Positions 27,502 to 36,299 of a stretch of 64,000 nt of DNA are shown here, in pieces. Made by a program: the position numbers and the translations under genes. Below the pieces are notes generated by a model. The model did not search any database, was not told the origin of the DNA, and saw only the letters and a program-made list of their open reading frames with translations. The number at the start of each line of letters is the position of its first letter. The first letter of the stretch is position 1. Source of the stretch: Myroides phaeus (GTDB taxonomy: Bacteria > Bacteroidota > Bacteroidia > Flavobacteriales > Flavobacteriaceae); assembly GCF_900099675.1 (NCBI RefSeq), contig NZ_FNDQ01000004.1, positions 62,001 to 126,000 on the forward strand. The letters are read 5' to 3'.

Positions 27502-28847
27502 TACAATCTACAATCTACACCTTCAGTTAAAGCTCCTTTTACATCATAAACCACAGACACCTCTTTTTTCAAAGGTTCTAAGTCTAATGCTACTAATTCA
27601 TTATGAGATACACCTAAAACAATAGCATCATAACGTTTATTAGCAGTTGGGTAACGGTGATCATCTGATTGATCTACTTTTGGTGTAACTTCTTCTAATG
27701 TAGTATGGCTCACTACACCATATTCGTGCATAACCTCTGCTGGGTTAGCCCACGGGTCATAAGTTGTTACTTTTACGCCATAATCTTCCAATGCAGCAAT
27801 TACATCTACAATCTTCGTATTACGAACGTCTGGACAGTTTTCCTTAAATGTTACTCCTAACATTAATACTTCTGCTTTGCTAACATTGATTCCTTTTTTA
27901 ATCATTGTTTTTACAACTTGAGAAGCTACATACTCTCCCATTGAATCGTTTAAACGACGTCCTGCTAAGATGATTTCTGGGTGGTACCCTTTTTCCATCG
28001 CTTTTTGAGCTAAGTAATATGGGTCAACTCCAATACAGTGTCCTCCTACTAATCCTGGTTTGAATGGTAAGAAGTTCCACTTCGTTCCTGCTGCTTCTAA
28101 TACAGCGTGTGTATCTATATCTAATAGATTAAATATTTTTGCTAATTCGTTTACAAAAGCAATATTGATATCACGTTGCGAGTTCTCAATTACTTTTGCC
28201 GCTTCTGCTACCTTAATTGTTGGTGCTAAATGCGTTCCTGCTGTAATAACAGCTTTGTAAATATCATTTACTACTACCCCAATCTCTGGTGTAGAACCTG
28301 ATGTTACTTTTAATATTTTTTCTACCGTATGTTGCTTATCTCCAGGGTTGATACGCTCTGGCGAGTATCCTCCATAAAAATCTTCATTGAATTTCAATCC
28401 TGAAACTCTTTCTAATACAGGCACACACTCTTCTTCTGTTACACCAGGATATACAGTTGATTCGTAAATTACGATATCTCCTTTTTTTAACACTTTACCT
28501 ACTGTTTCAGACGCTTTGTATAAAGGTGTTAAGTCAGGGCGATTGTGTTTATCTACTGGCGTAGGTACTGTTACAATATATACGTTACAATCTGCAATAT
28601 CTCCTAAGTCATAACTACAAAATAAACCATTAGTAACTTCTCCAATTGTTGGATTACTTTCTACTAAAGCAGCTTTTAAAATATCATCAGCTACTTCTAA
28701 CGTACTGTCTTTTCCTTCTCTTAATTCAGCAATACGCCCTTTGTTGATGTCAAATCCTACTGTAGGAAATTTTGTACCAAATAATCTCGCTAATGGTAAT
28801 CCTACATATCCTAATCCTATTACAGCTATTTTATGTTGTGTGCTCAT
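27501..28847 (-). CDS. Nucleotide-sugar 6-dehydrogenase (TviB/WbpO-like)
   Basis: 448 residues, UDP-glucose/GDP-mannose dehydrogenase family. N-terminal NAD site [14 protein letters not shown] (8-20), the [11 protein letters not shown] segment, the [23 protein letters not shown] helix, and catalytic Cys271 in [12 protein letters not shown]. It is nearest in pattern to TviB/WbpO, which oxidise UDP-GlcNAc or UDP-GalNAc to the uronic acid. Beside a TviC/WbpP-like epimerase, the pair should make UDP-GalNAc-uronate. The gene is less AT-rich than the downstream glycosyltransferases. Confidence 0.9.
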   Translation of the reverse strand: MSTQHKIAVIGLGYVGLPLARLFGTKFPTVGFDINKGRIAELREGKDSTLEVADDILKAALVESNPTIGEVTNGLFCSYDLGDIADCNVYIVTVPTPVDKHNRPDLTPLYKASETVGKVLKKGDIVIYESTVYPGVTEEECVPVLERVSGLKFNEDFYGGYSPERINPGDKQHTVEKILKVTSGSTPEIGVVVNDIYKAVITAGTHLAPTIKVAEAAKVIENSQRDINIAFVNELAKIFNLLDIDTHAVLEAAGTKWNFLPFKPGLVGGHCIGVDPYYLAQKAMEKGYHPEIILAGRRLNDSMGEYVASQVVKTMIKKGINVSKAEVLMLGVTFKENCPDVRNTKIVDVIAALEDYGVKVTTYDPWANPAEVMHEYGVVSHTTLEEVTPKVDQSDDHRYPTANKRYDAIVLGVSHNELVALDLEPLKKEVSVVYDVKGALTEGVDCRL

Positions 28848-28905
28848 ACGGCTATTGTATATTTTGTTATTCTATTTTTATTATTTTCTTAATTGTACAC
28901 TTTCC

Positions 28906-29880
28906 TTAAAGCATTTCTTTATGACTCCAATACCACTTTACAGCTTCTCTTAATCCTTCTTTAATTACGTGCGTTGGCTCATATCCTAATAAAGTTCTTG
29001 CTTTATCTACAGAAGCTAATGAGTGAGGAATATCTCCTACTCTATTTGGTCCGTGTTTAATCTCTACGTTTGCAATTTCTGCATCGTAATCTATTAAAAA
29101 CTCTTTTAAATAACCTACTAATTGGTTTAAGGTAGTTCTATCTCCTACTGCTGTGTTATACACAGTATTTACAGCTTCTGGATTTGTAGTAAGCATTGCA
29201 CGTTCATTCATCTGAATTACGTTATCAATGTAAGTGAAGTCACGAGAATAATCCCCTGTTCCGTTGATTGTTGGGCTTTCGTGTTGTATAAATTGCTTTA
29301 CAAACAATGGAATAACTGCCGCATAAGCGCCTCTTGTATTTTGACGACGTCCGAATACGTTGAAGTAACGCAATCCTATGATTTCCATTCCATAGGTTTT
29401 AGCAAAAACATCTGCATATAACTCGTTTACATACTTTGTAACAGCATAAGGAGAAAGTGGTTTTCCAATTACATCCTCTACTTTTGGTAAAGCGGCAGAA
29501 TCTCCATAAGTTGAAGAACTTGCTGCATATACAAAACGCTTAATCTTAGCGTCTCTTGCTGCTACTAACATATTTAAAAACCCTGATACATTCACATCAT
29601 TACTTGTGATTGGATCATTTACAGAGCGTGGTACTGAACCTAATGCTGCTTGGTGCAACACATAGTCCATTCCTTCTACTGCTTTGCGACAAGTTTCTAA
29701 ATCACGAATATCTCCTTCAAGCAGTTCATAATTTTCATTGCTCATAAAAGATTCGATATTGTGTTTGTATCCTGTAGCGAAGTTGTCTAAACAACGTACA
29801 AAATATCCTTTATTCAAAAAGTACTCCGTTAAATTGGAACCTATGAATCCAGCTCCACCTGTGATTAAAATCTTAGTCAT
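28906..29880 (-). CDS. UDP-N-acetylglucosamine(-uronate) 4-epimerase (TviC/WbpP-like)
   Basis: 324 residues, extended SDR. GGAGFIGSN (8-16), the SSSTYGDSAALPK segment, Tyr145-x3-Lys149, GLRYFNVFGRRQ and YIDNV. The HQAALGSVPRSVNDP stretch is typical of WbpP/TviC, which act on N-acetylated substrates. First gene of the polysaccharide operon, with a perfect -7 box about 96 bases upstream. With the dehydrogenase it provides the uronic acid precursor. Confidence 0.9.
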   Translation of the reverse strand: MTKILITGGAGFIGSNLTEYFLNKGYFVRCLDNFATGYKHNIESFMSNENYELLEGDIRDLETCRKAVEGMDYVLHQAALGSVPRSVNDPITSNDVNVSGFLNMLVAARDAKIKRFVYAASSSTYGDSAALPKVEDVIGKPLSPYAVTKYVNELYADVFAKTYGMEIIGLRYFNVFGRRQNTRGAYAAVIPLFVKQFIQHESPTINGTGDYSRDFTYIDNVIQMNERAMLTTNPEAVNTVYNTAVGDRTTLNQLVGYLKEFLIDYDAEIANVEIKHGPNRVGDIPHSLASVDKARTLLGYEPTHVIKEGLREAVKWYWSHKEML

Positions 29881-29975
29881 TTTCTTTTTTTTATATAACG
29901 TATTTCCGTGATAAATAGTCTAACAAATGCTGTTAAATTGCCAATTATAGGCATCGTTCACATCTTGTCAAGCTA

Positions 29976-29983
29976 CAAATGTA
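29976..29983 (-). promoter_or_regulatory. Promoter -7 box of the polysaccharide operon
   Basis: TACATTTG on the minus strand matches TAnnTTTG exactly and is preceded by AAAGTTTTTAAAAAGTG. Transcription would begin about 90 bases before the epimerase start. A similar upstream AAAGTTTTAAAAAGT stretch precedes the -7 box at 31071. Confidence 0.6.
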
Positions 29984-30182
29984 CACTTTTTAAAAACTTT
30001 TTCTCAATTAAAAACACCCTTTTTCAGTGAAGTAGTACTTTTCTTGAGGGAGTATATTTAAGACATGAATTCCTTGAAATGACACATCATTCAATACCTT
30101 TTAACAGGTTTAAAATGTTTATTTTTTGTTTTTAAGCTTATTAAAGTGTTTTAATGTATTTTTTAAGATAAATATTAAGTGA

Positions 30183-30296
30183 AACGTGAAAACGGGAACC
30201 GAGAACCGATGACCGAAAACCGATGACCGAAAACCGAAAACCGATATGCGTGATACGTGATACGTAATGCGTGATACGTAATGCAGGAACGGGAAA
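30183..30296 (-). repeat. CGGTT/CGTGATACG word repeat
   Basis: On the minus strand it reads as CGGTTTTCGGTCATCGGTT words followed by GCATTACGTATCACG words, like the blocks near galE. Two overlapping open frames here are repeat artefacts. Confidence 0.7.
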
Positions 30297-30332
30297 CAAA
30301 AAAGAAGGTTCACCACATAAGGTGAACCTTCT
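30297..30332 (-). terminator. Terminator of the DUF6266-like gene
   Basis: AGAAGGTTCACC/GGTGAACCTTCT, a perfect 12-base stem, followed on the minus strand by six T; 34 bases past the stop. Confidence 0.9.
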
Positions 30333-30365
30333 CAATTAAACAATCAAACTACTATGGGCTATTGA

Positions 30366-30992
30366 CTACACAATACCTACGTACATACTTGTACTACACT
30401 GATCGCCTTTTGTAACAACAAGCCATACTTCATTTTCATTTGCTTTCCACTCCTCTGCTAAAACAACTGTCATATTACCCTCATCGCGACTTGCAGAGAT
30501 CTGCTCTGGTAAAAACATCTTGTGAACTTTGTTGTAAACAATAGCGGTAACTCTGTCGTCTCCTTTGCTTAGGTTATTGCTTACGCCGCTTGTCCACTCA
30601 ATGGTAAGATTACGGTTTTCTAATTCGTAGTTGCTTACACGAACATTGTCTAATACTCCTTTTGTAATTACTACCTTAGAATAGTTGATCTCAAATTCTC
30701 CGCTTTGTGATTCTTCAATCGTTTCTAACAAGTGATACGACATCGCTAAGTTGGTTCTCGATTTAACGCCTTGGTATTGTCCAAAATACTTGCTTGTTAG
30801 GGCAAATAACGGGCTCAAAAAGTTGGCTACTAATTTGAACTTGGTACGCTGAACTAATTGTTTGGCACTTGGTGCTTTTCTGCTTTTTCGAGGTACTGAT
30901 CTCAAAATGTTTTTACCTCTCCAGTTTGCTCCTACAACTGTTCCTACTTTTCCTCTTACAGGTCCTAAAATTCCTTTTTCTGATTCTGCCAT
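30366..30992 (-). CDS. DUF6266 family protein
   Basis: 208 residues. The N-terminus MAESEKGILGPVRGKVGTVVGANWRGKNILRSVPRKSRKAPSAKQ has the conserved glycine/arginine-rich pattern of the DUF6266 family of Bacteroidota, followed by a helical spacer and two beta-rich halves. No signal peptide. Function unknown; members are often found in accessory regions, and the DUF5675 and small regulator genes nearby suggest the same here. A perfect -7 box (31071-31078) and a strong terminator frame it as a single-gene unit. Confidence 0.75.
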   Translation of the reverse strand: MAESEKGILGPVRGKVGTVVGANWRGKNILRSVPRKSRKAPSAKQLVQRTKFKLVANFLSPLFALTSKYFGQYQGVKSRTNLAMSYHLLETIEESQSGEFEINYSKVVITKGVLDNVRVSNYELENRNLTIEWTSGVSNNLSKGDDRVTAIVYNKVHKMFLPEQISASRDEGNMTVVLAEEWKANENEVWLVVTKGDQCSTSMYVGIV

Positions 30993-31358
30993 GATAATGG
31001 TTTTTTTAAAAATTAATAAATAATAATTGCGTCCTTATCTAGTAGCTACTCTTTGATTCTGAACTCATTGCAAACCTACGGCGACTTTTTAAAACTTTTT
31101 TATCGCCCTTCCGCGTTTGTCCTTTTTCTTCCGTTCTTTTCCCTTTTTTTCCGTTCTTTTCCTTTTTTTTCCGTTCTCGTCTCGAACTTTATATTGCATT
31201 GCTTTTTGTAAGGCGTACAAATTGTGTTAAACGTAACTGATAGGTAACATTCTTCGCTAAAATTCAAGATTTAATCGGGAAGCCTGCCCCTTTTCCGAAC
31301 GACTTGCGAACAAGTCTAAATTCGTTCTCGACTAAAACCACTTTTAATCTCCTTTTTG
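30993..31358. other. Intergenic region with promoter and polypyrimidine tract
   Basis: Contains the DUF6266 promoter and, at about 31107-31180, a plus-strand polypyrimidine tract in which TTCCGTTCTTTTCC-like units occur three times. No gene is seen. Confidence 0.5.
31071..31078 (-). promoter_or_regulatory. Promoter -7 box of the DUF6266-like gene
   Basis: TAGGTTTG on the minus strand matches TAnnTTTG exactly, preceded by AAAGTTTTAAAAAGTCGCCG. About 79 bases before the start codon. Confidence 0.55.
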
Positions 31359-31562
31359 TTACCTCAATCGATCTAATACTTCTGACTCGTCTAAATTCAT
31401 ATAGGCACAAAATTCAACATAGGTGATGATGGCTTTTTGGGGCTTGCCATAAAACTCGCGAATGTCTCTTAATATGCGTAAAGAGGTTTTGTAACTACGC
31501 CCTGTTATTAGGGATACATCGTTTGCAAATACACATAATCTCTCTGTTGGATTTTTTTTCAT
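31359..31562 (-). CDS. Small hypothetical protein of accessory regions
   Basis: 67 residues: MKKNPTERLCVFANDVSLITGRSYKTSLRILRDIRE...VEFCAYMNLDESEVLDRLR. It looks like two short helical parts, a possible helix-turn-helix (VSLITGRSYKTSLRILRDI) and a second helix pair. Similar short proteins recur in flavobacterial genomes without assigned function. A DNA-binding or regulatory role is a guess from the helix pattern. Divergent from the DUF5675 gene. Confidence 0.55.
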   Translation of the reverse strand: MKKNPTERLCVFANDVSLITGRSYKTSLRILRDIREFYGKPQKAIITYVEFCAYMNLDESEVLDRLR

Positions 31563-31809
31563 ATCATTTGTTTTTGAATTCTGACCACTAATTTAAGTGT
31601 TTAATTAACAGCTTTTTACTTGTCTCGTTCTAATCCATATACGAGACCAGAAGGGCAAAAAATGGAAATTTTGGGAAGTTTTAGGAAAAGAATGGAACTT
31701 ATTTCCCTTGCCTAAAAATTGCTCAAAAAACCGTTGCACTTTTGTGCTGTACCTGATCGTTATGCCGCCTTGTTCTAAGGTTAATAACGGTTGCTAAAAA
31801 CTATTTTTT

Positions 31810-32253
31810 ATGAAAATAAATATTCGCTTGTACCGCGTTTACTTAAACAAGGCTACGCACGGACTTTTGCAAATTAATGGAAGGTCTATTTGCCTGACTA
31901 TTGAACTGCCTTGGGCGGCTAACCAAAGGTCTATCTCTTGTATTCCAGAGGGTAGATATATACTTAAAAATCGCTTTAGCCCACGGTTTAAAGAGCATAT
32001 TGAGGTGCTGAATGTGCCCGACCGATCGTTTATTTTGTTTCACCCTGCTAATAATGCGATGCGCGACTTAAGGGGGTGTATTGCTCCGGTGAGTGAGATT
32101 GCAAATGAGGGGTGGGGAGTGAATTCCAGAATTGCAATGAGTAAATTATTGAATAAGCTGAAGGCGAATTTGCCTTCCGGAAATGTGACCCTTACCGTGC
32201 TTGAAGCTACGGATGAAAAAATTGTAAAAATTATTAAAAAAGGAAAATTATGA
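31810..32253 (+). CDS. DUF5675 family protein
   Basis: 147 residues. Pattern: TIELPWAANQRSISCIPEGRY (residues ~29-50), FILFHPANNAMRDLRGCIAPVSEI with a conserved His and Cys arranged as in L,D-transpeptidase-like folds (H...C), and GNVTLTVLEA. DUF5675 proteins occur in prophages and accessory islands of Bacteroidota, often beside small membrane proteins. A role in cell-wall processing is an inference from the His/Cys arrangement. Its stop overlaps the next start by four bases (ATGA), so the three genes 31810-32661 form one operon. A 7/8 -7 box (CACTTTTG) lies at 31737-31744. Confidence 0.75.
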   Translation: MKINIRLYRVYLNKATHGLLQINGRSICLTIELPWAANQRSISCIPEGRYILKNRFSPRFKEHIEVLNVPDRSFILFHPANNAMRDLRGCIAPVSEIANEGWGVNSRIAMSKLLNKLKANLPSGNVTLTVLEATDEKIVKIIKKGKL

Positions 32254-32492
32254 GTGAAATTGTTGATCGTGCGATTGCACCTACGCCAAAGTTTTTTAAA
32301 ACCTTGCGTACTATTGGATTAAGTCTTGTTGCAGTTAGTGGGGGTATTTTAGCCGCTCCGGTAGCATTACCTGCTGCATTAACCACACTTGCTACATACC
32401 TCGCGGTGGCCGGGGGTATTGCTTCTGCTGTTAGTCAAGTAACAGTAGAAGACGGTAGTGTCAAGTCAAAAAAAAGACTCGATGAAAAATAG
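32250..32492 (+). CDS. Small membrane protein, holin-like size and layout
   Basis: 80 residues. Two hydrophobic alanine/glycine-rich segments (about 22-45 and 46-62) and a charged C-terminal tail (KSKKRLDEK). It overlaps the DUF5675 gene by four bases and the next small gene by 11. The size and topology are those of phage holins, but no holin family is recognised, so this is context-based. Confidence 0.55.
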   Translation: MSEIVDRAIAPTPKFFKTLRTIGLSLVAVSGGILAAPVALPAALTTLATYLAVAGGIASAVSQVTVEDGSVKSKKRLDEK

Positions 32493-32661
32493 TTCTGGTT
32501 TAAAAAGTGGTATCCTAACGGGTATCACTTTTGCACTTATACCCAACCTACAATGGCACGATGTAGTAAAAACCATTGTTCTCGCCTGTATCGGAGCCGT
32601 AGTAAGTGCAATAGTATCATTTGCTATCCAGCAATTAAAATCATGGCTCAAAAAAAGCTGA
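32482..32661 (+). CDS. Small single/two-TM membrane protein
   Basis: 59 residues from the ATG at 32482. Hydrophobic segment 1 about 5-18, segment 2 about 25-48 (KTIVLACIGAVVSAIVSFAIQQL), basic end SWLKKS. Overlaps the upstream gene by 11 bases, which argues for a real third member of the DUF5675 set. Could be a holin or anti-holin partner; not recognised by sequence. Confidence 0.5.
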   Translation: MKNSSGLKSGILTGITFALIPNLQWHDVVKTIVLACIGAVVSAIVSFAIQQLKSWLKKS

Positions 32662-32691
32662 TTTTAAACCAACCCAATCCCCCCTCGTTCA

Positions 32692-33490
32692 TTGACATAT
32701 CGTTTTTTTTTGTTATCGGTTATCGGTTTCCCATTATCGGTTCCCGGTTTTCGGTTATCGGTTTTCGGTTTCCCATTATCGTTTCCCATTATCGGTTTCC
32801 CATTATCGGTTTCCCATTATCGGTTTCCGTTGTCGGTTATCGGTTATCGGTTACCCATTATCGGTTTCCCGTTGTCGGTTATCGGTTATCGGTTTCCCAT
32901 TATCGGTTCCCGGTTTTCGGTTATCGGTTTTCGGTTTCCCATTATCGGTTTTCCATTATCGGTTTCCGTTGTCGGTTATCGGTTTTCCATTATCGGTTTC
33001 CGTTGTCGGTTATCGGTTATCCGTTGTCGGTTCCCCGTTGTCGGTTATCGGTTTCCATTATCGGTTACCCGTTTTCGGTTTTCGGTTATCGGTTACCCGT
33101 TTTCGGTTTTCGGTTATCGGTTTCCCATTATCGGTTTCCGTTGTCGGTTATCGGTTATCCGTTGTCGGTTCCCCATTATCGGTTCCCCATTATCGGTTTC
33201 CATTATCGGTTACCCGTTTTCGGTTTTCGGTTATCGGTTTCCCATTATCGGTTCCCCATTATCGGTTATCGGTTCCCGGTTTCCCATTATCGGTTTTCCA
33301 TTATCGGTTTCCGTTGTCGGTTATCGGTTTCCCATTATCGGTTTCCGTTGTCGGTTATCGGTTATCGGTTCCCCATTATCGGTTTCCATTATCGGTTACC
33401 CGTTTTCGGTTTTCGGTTATCGGTTTCCCATTATCGGTTTCCGTTGTCGGTTATCGGTTATCCGTTGTCGGTTCCCCGTTGTCGATATTT
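32692..33490 (+). repeat. CGGTT word array, about 800 bases
   Basis: A dense array built from a small set of words: TATCGGTT, TTTTCGGTT, TTGTCGGTT, CCCATTATCGGTT, CCGTTGTCGGTT, ACCCGTTTTCGGTT. The plus strand lacks TAA, TAG and TGA over long stretches, so all three plus frames are open at once (up to 371, 275 and 197 codons); these are artefacts. The words occur in mixed order, so this is not a simple head-to-tail tandem repeat. Confidence 0.9.
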
Positions 33491-33503
33491 TATTGGATTG
33501 CCC
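33479..33503 (+). repeat. Left copy of a 25-bp imperfect direct repeat flanking the RteC-like cassette
   Basis: TTGTCGATATTTTA followed by TTGGATTGCCC; the right copy at 37105-37129 has CCAGATTGCCC. 22 of 25 positions agree. They lie outside the inverted R2 repeats. Confidence 0.6.
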
Positions 33504-33560
33504 ACCACCACCAATGTAGGGGCGAATTATTATTCGCCCGCACGGCATACGACACAACGT
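33500..33560 (+). repeat. Hairpin repeat module B, copy 1
   Basis: CACCACCAATGTA, then the GGGCGAAT/ATTCGCCC hairpin with a TATT loop, then GCACGGCATACGACACAA. The same module is repeated at 57-58 kb. Confidence 0.8.
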
Positions 33561-33639
33561 AAATCACGTATATCGGTTATCGGTTCCCGGTTTCCCATTA
33601 GCGGTTATCGGTTTCCGGTTTCCATTAATATACAAATAC

Positions 33640-34030
33640 ATCACAATTTAACCGATGCGTCAAACTGACGGAACATCATTAATGTACAAAAACGTCAAAA
33701 ATCAGACGGAGCGTCTGGGCGGCCTTATTTGTTTAGCGAGCGTCAAACAGCATGCAGACACCGCAAAATGAAAAATGGCGTAACGCAGTGGAGCTCGTAT
33801 TTTTTCATTTAGGTGTCAAATGCAAGTTTGACCGCTAAAGAAATAGAGCCTTGATTTTTTTGTTTCGTTTTTTTATCAAGAAAAAAATGAAAAGAGAAGA
33901 AAACAGAAAAGCGCAGCTTTTCAAAAGAAAGGTTGAAAGCACAGCTTTCAAAAAAGAAAAGAAAAGAAAAGAAATAGAAAAACGTAGTTTTTCAAAAAGA
34001 AAGAAAGATTGAAAGCGCAGCTTTCAAAAA
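33640..34030 (-). repeat. R2 repeat, left inverted arm of the RteC-like cassette
   Basis: Reverse-complement copy of the sequence at 36300-36640. The core (about 33705-33900) matches 36388-36580 with very few differences, including TTAGCGGTCAAACTTGCATT and GACGCTCGCTAAACAAATAA. The inner part is a purine-rich stretch with GAAAGC..GCTTTC hairpin words. Confidence 0.85.
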
Positions 34031-34033
34031 ACA

Positions 34034-34813
34034 TTAAAAATCATTAACCTTTACCGTTAACTGTAACCTATCAAACAAAGTATCCTTCACCTCCTTGCGA
34101 TTTTTAAAATTATAAACCAGCGAGCTAAGTTGTTTTTGAATTTTCATATTAAACATAACATCAAAAGCAGACACAACCTCACTCTTTGTGCAATTTCCCT
34201 TATTAATAAGCTTTAATTCAACCAAACCATTTATTAAAAGTGCGAGATCAGTATTAGAACCCGTCCACTTTAATGTAGTATTTAAATCATTAAAATTCTT
34301 AAACTTAAAAATAGTAGCATTAATATAAGGAATAATCACTTCATTAACTTCAAAATTCGCAATGATATAAGAGGGATTTGTAGGATCTAAACTTGCATAA
34401 GTACTAGGATCGTGATTAACATAATAGATCTCATCTCTGGTTGTTAATTCACAAACATAATACCCGTGTAAGTCCATATTATCACACTTAACTTGGTGAC
34501 AAGTGCTGATTGCTTTCTTGTAAAATCCTATCGACTCTTCTAAAATAACAGGCTTATAATAAGTCATTTCGATGTATTTAACGAGTAAACAATAATGTTT
34601 TATCCATTTTACGAGCACTTTTTTGTAAAATTTGATTTCATTTTGAACAGAAGAGAAACTTTTAGTCTGAATTTGGAAATCTAAGTCTGCAAACTGCTTT
34701 TGATAACTTATTTTTAAAAGATTTATCTCTTTTTCATCAAGTTCAAAAAACATCTGACTTTCGTCTATTAACTTTTTAAATCGCTTCTTTGCTTTTCTTA
34801 CATAAGCATCCAT
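34034..34813 (-). CDS. RteC-like regulator protein
   Basis: 259 residues from the ATG at 34813 (MDAYVRKAKKRF); the longer frame adds an unlikely Tyr/Ile-rich leader. The C-terminal part carries the RteC signature LKWTGSNTDLALLINGL (181-197), followed by INKGNCTKSEVVSAFDVMFNMKI and an NRKEVKDTLFDRL end. In CTnDOT, RteC is a DNA-binding regulator that switches on excision genes; chromosomal homologues exist with unknown targets. Here it sits inside a pair of inverted repeats, divergent from a winged-helix/DnaC-like gene pair, which suggests regulation within a mobile or formerly mobile unit. Confidence 0.8.
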   Translation of the reverse strand: MDAYVRKAKKRFKKLIDESQMFFELDEKEINLLKISYQKQFADLDFQIQTKSFSSVQNEIKFYKKVLVKWIKHYCLLVKYIEMTYYKPVILEESIGFYKKAISTCHQVKCDNMDLHGYYVCELTTRDEIYYVNHDPSTYASLDPTNPSYIIANFEVNEVIIPYINATIFKFKNFNDLNTTLKWTGSNTDLALLINGLVELKLINKGNCTKSEVVSAFDVMFNMKIQKQLSSLVYNFKNRKEVKDTLFDRLQLTVKVNDF

Positions 34814-34972
34814 ACTTCTTGTTATATATAAGATTTTAATGCAATAATATAAAAAAACATCTTTAATACAAAACAATTATTTCACTTGTTATTAGATAAT
34901 TTAATAAACTAAAAATACATATTTAACTTTTAATACAATCTTACGTCAATGTTTATTCTAAAAACCTATTGC

Positions 34973-34980
34973 TACTTTTG
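34973..34980 (+). promoter_or_regulatory. Promoter -7 box of the winged-helix/DnaC-like gene pair
   Basis: TACTTTTG matches TAnnTTTG exactly, 25 bases before the ATG at 35005; GTTTA 19 bases upstream is a weak -33 candidate. Confidence 0.6.
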
Positions 34981-35004
34981 AAGCAGAAATTAAATCTATA
35001 AATA

Positions 35005-35607
35005 ATGAATTACATCAAACATTTGTCCCACTGGTTTGAGATAATGCGTATCAGTGAGGAGGTTAAACCTACGCATATTGCTATTTATATAGCGTTGTTC
35101 CGAATGTGGAACCAGAGTCGATTTGCACCGGTTTTTATCGTTAATCGGATGGAGTTAATGAACGTGAGTAAGATCGGCAATAAATCGGTTTATAGTGATT
35201 GTATGAAGGATCTACATCGCTGGGGATGGATAAAGTATGCGCCGAGCAACTCAAAGTATAGCAATAGTACGGTAACTATGGTCAATTTAACGGATGGTAA
35301 ATTCTTGAAGTCGGATCAGAAAACGGAGCTTAAAAAGTGGTTGTCGCCTTCGGTTTTGTCTGCTGATACACTAGGTGAAACTAATGCTGATGTGACTGTT
35401 AATACCGAGACAAGTAGTGAGACGAGTACAGAGACCAGTAGCCAGACAAGTACAGAGACCAGTAATAATACGAGTAGTGAGACGAGTGTGGGAACGACTA
35501 TGCAACAAGGTGTGGGACACAATTATAAAACATATAAACAGCAAACGGCTAAAGGAGAAACAAATCAATTAAATAATTTAAAAAGTAAATATGATGAGCA
35601 ACTTTAA
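35005..35607 (+). CDS. Winged-helix DNA-binding (replication-initiator-like) protein
   Basis: 200 residues. The N-terminal 95 residues look like a winged helix: KPTHIAIYIALFRMWNQSRF, MNVSKIGNKSVYSDCMKDLHRWGWIKYAPSNSKYSNSTVTMVNL, the layout of DnaD/RepA-N-type domains in phage and transposon replication proteins. Residues about 131-164 are a low-complexity Ser/Thr/Glu repeat encoded by short tandem DNA repeats (GAGACGAGTA-like, 35395-35500). The C-terminus is polar. It overlaps the DnaC-like gene by 17 bases, so the two are translationally coupled, as in primosome modules. Confidence 0.7.
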   Translation: MNYIKHLSHWFEIMRISEEVKPTHIAIYIALFRMWNQSRFAPVFIVNRMELMNVSKIGNKSVYSDCMKDLHRWGWIKYAPSNSKYSNSTVTMVNLTDGKFLKSDQKTELKKWLSPSVLSADTLGETNADVTVNTETSSETSTETSSQTSTETSNNTSSETSVGTTMQQGVGHNYKTYKQQTAKGETNQLNNLKSKYDEQL

Positions 35608-36244
35608 TTTAAAATTTACGGATACGTTTACAATCGTGGATAATAAACGCCTTTTTTCTATCAATAAATGTTGGTTGTATCTGGAGCAACAGGGTAAAGC
35701 GATTTATGGTTCGCATTTTGTTATTAACAATCATCATAAAAAGGCGTTGTATAAATTGCTGATTTATGCGATTGAGGATCAGGTGGAAATGGATAGATTG
35801 GGGCTGAATCCGAATAAGGGTATTTTATTGATGGGCGAAAATTTCACTGGTAAAACGGCAATGATGCGTTTGACACAGGACTTTTACCGCAAAAAGAAAA
35901 GATACGACATCAAGTCGTGTCGCTTGTTATCACACAACTTCTTGCTTAACAACGGGTATGAGTCTTTAGTTCCCCTTTTGTCGCCAACAGCTAAGGTGCT
36001 GGTGCTTGATAATATGGGAACAGAAAACCCGGTGAAGCATTTCGGGAATACCTGCAATGTGGTGATGGATATTGTTGAGCATTTTTACGAACAACGGTTT
36101 GATTTGTCGTACCCTCGTTTGCACATCACAACAACGCTGTCACCTACGGAGATTAGCAAGAAATACGGCGACGGGTTTAGAGCAATGGTCAAAGAAATGT
36201 TTAATGTGGTGGTGGTTGCCAGCAACGCCGCTAATGCTGTTTGA
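35591..36244 (+). CDS. DnaC/IstB-like AAA+ ATPase
   Basis: 217 residues. Walker A at 82-90 (GENFTGKTA), Walker B LVLDNMGTE (138-146; the usual DD is DN here), and HITTTLSPTEISKKYGDGFRAMVKEMFNVV with a sensor/arginine segment. These are features of helicase loaders of the DnaC/IstB group. With the preceding winged-helix protein it makes a two-gene replication-like module. No replicative helicase, integrase or transposase is seen in the cassette, so it would rely on host or other factors. Confidence 0.8.
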   Translation: MMSNFNLKFTDTFTIVDNKRLFSINKCWLYLEQQGKAIYGSHFVINNHHKKALYKLLIYAIEDQVEMDRLGLNPNKGILLMGENFTGKTAMMRLTQDFYRKKKRYDIKSCRLLSHNFLLNNGYESLVPLLSPTAKVLVLDNMGTENPVKHFGNTCNVVMDIVEHFYEQRFDLSYPRLHITTTLSPTEISKKYGDGFRAMVKEMFNVVVVASNAANAV

Positions 36245-36299
36245 TTAATGATGTTTACTGCTTTTTCTTTTCACGCATCACGTTTTGTTCTTCTCCTTT

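Noticed and set aside
32553-33668. Long open frames of 371, 275 and 197 codons at about 32.5-33.7 kb
   Set aside because: All three plus frames are open because the repeat words lack stop codons; composition (repeated SVIGYRFPII) has no protein-like features.
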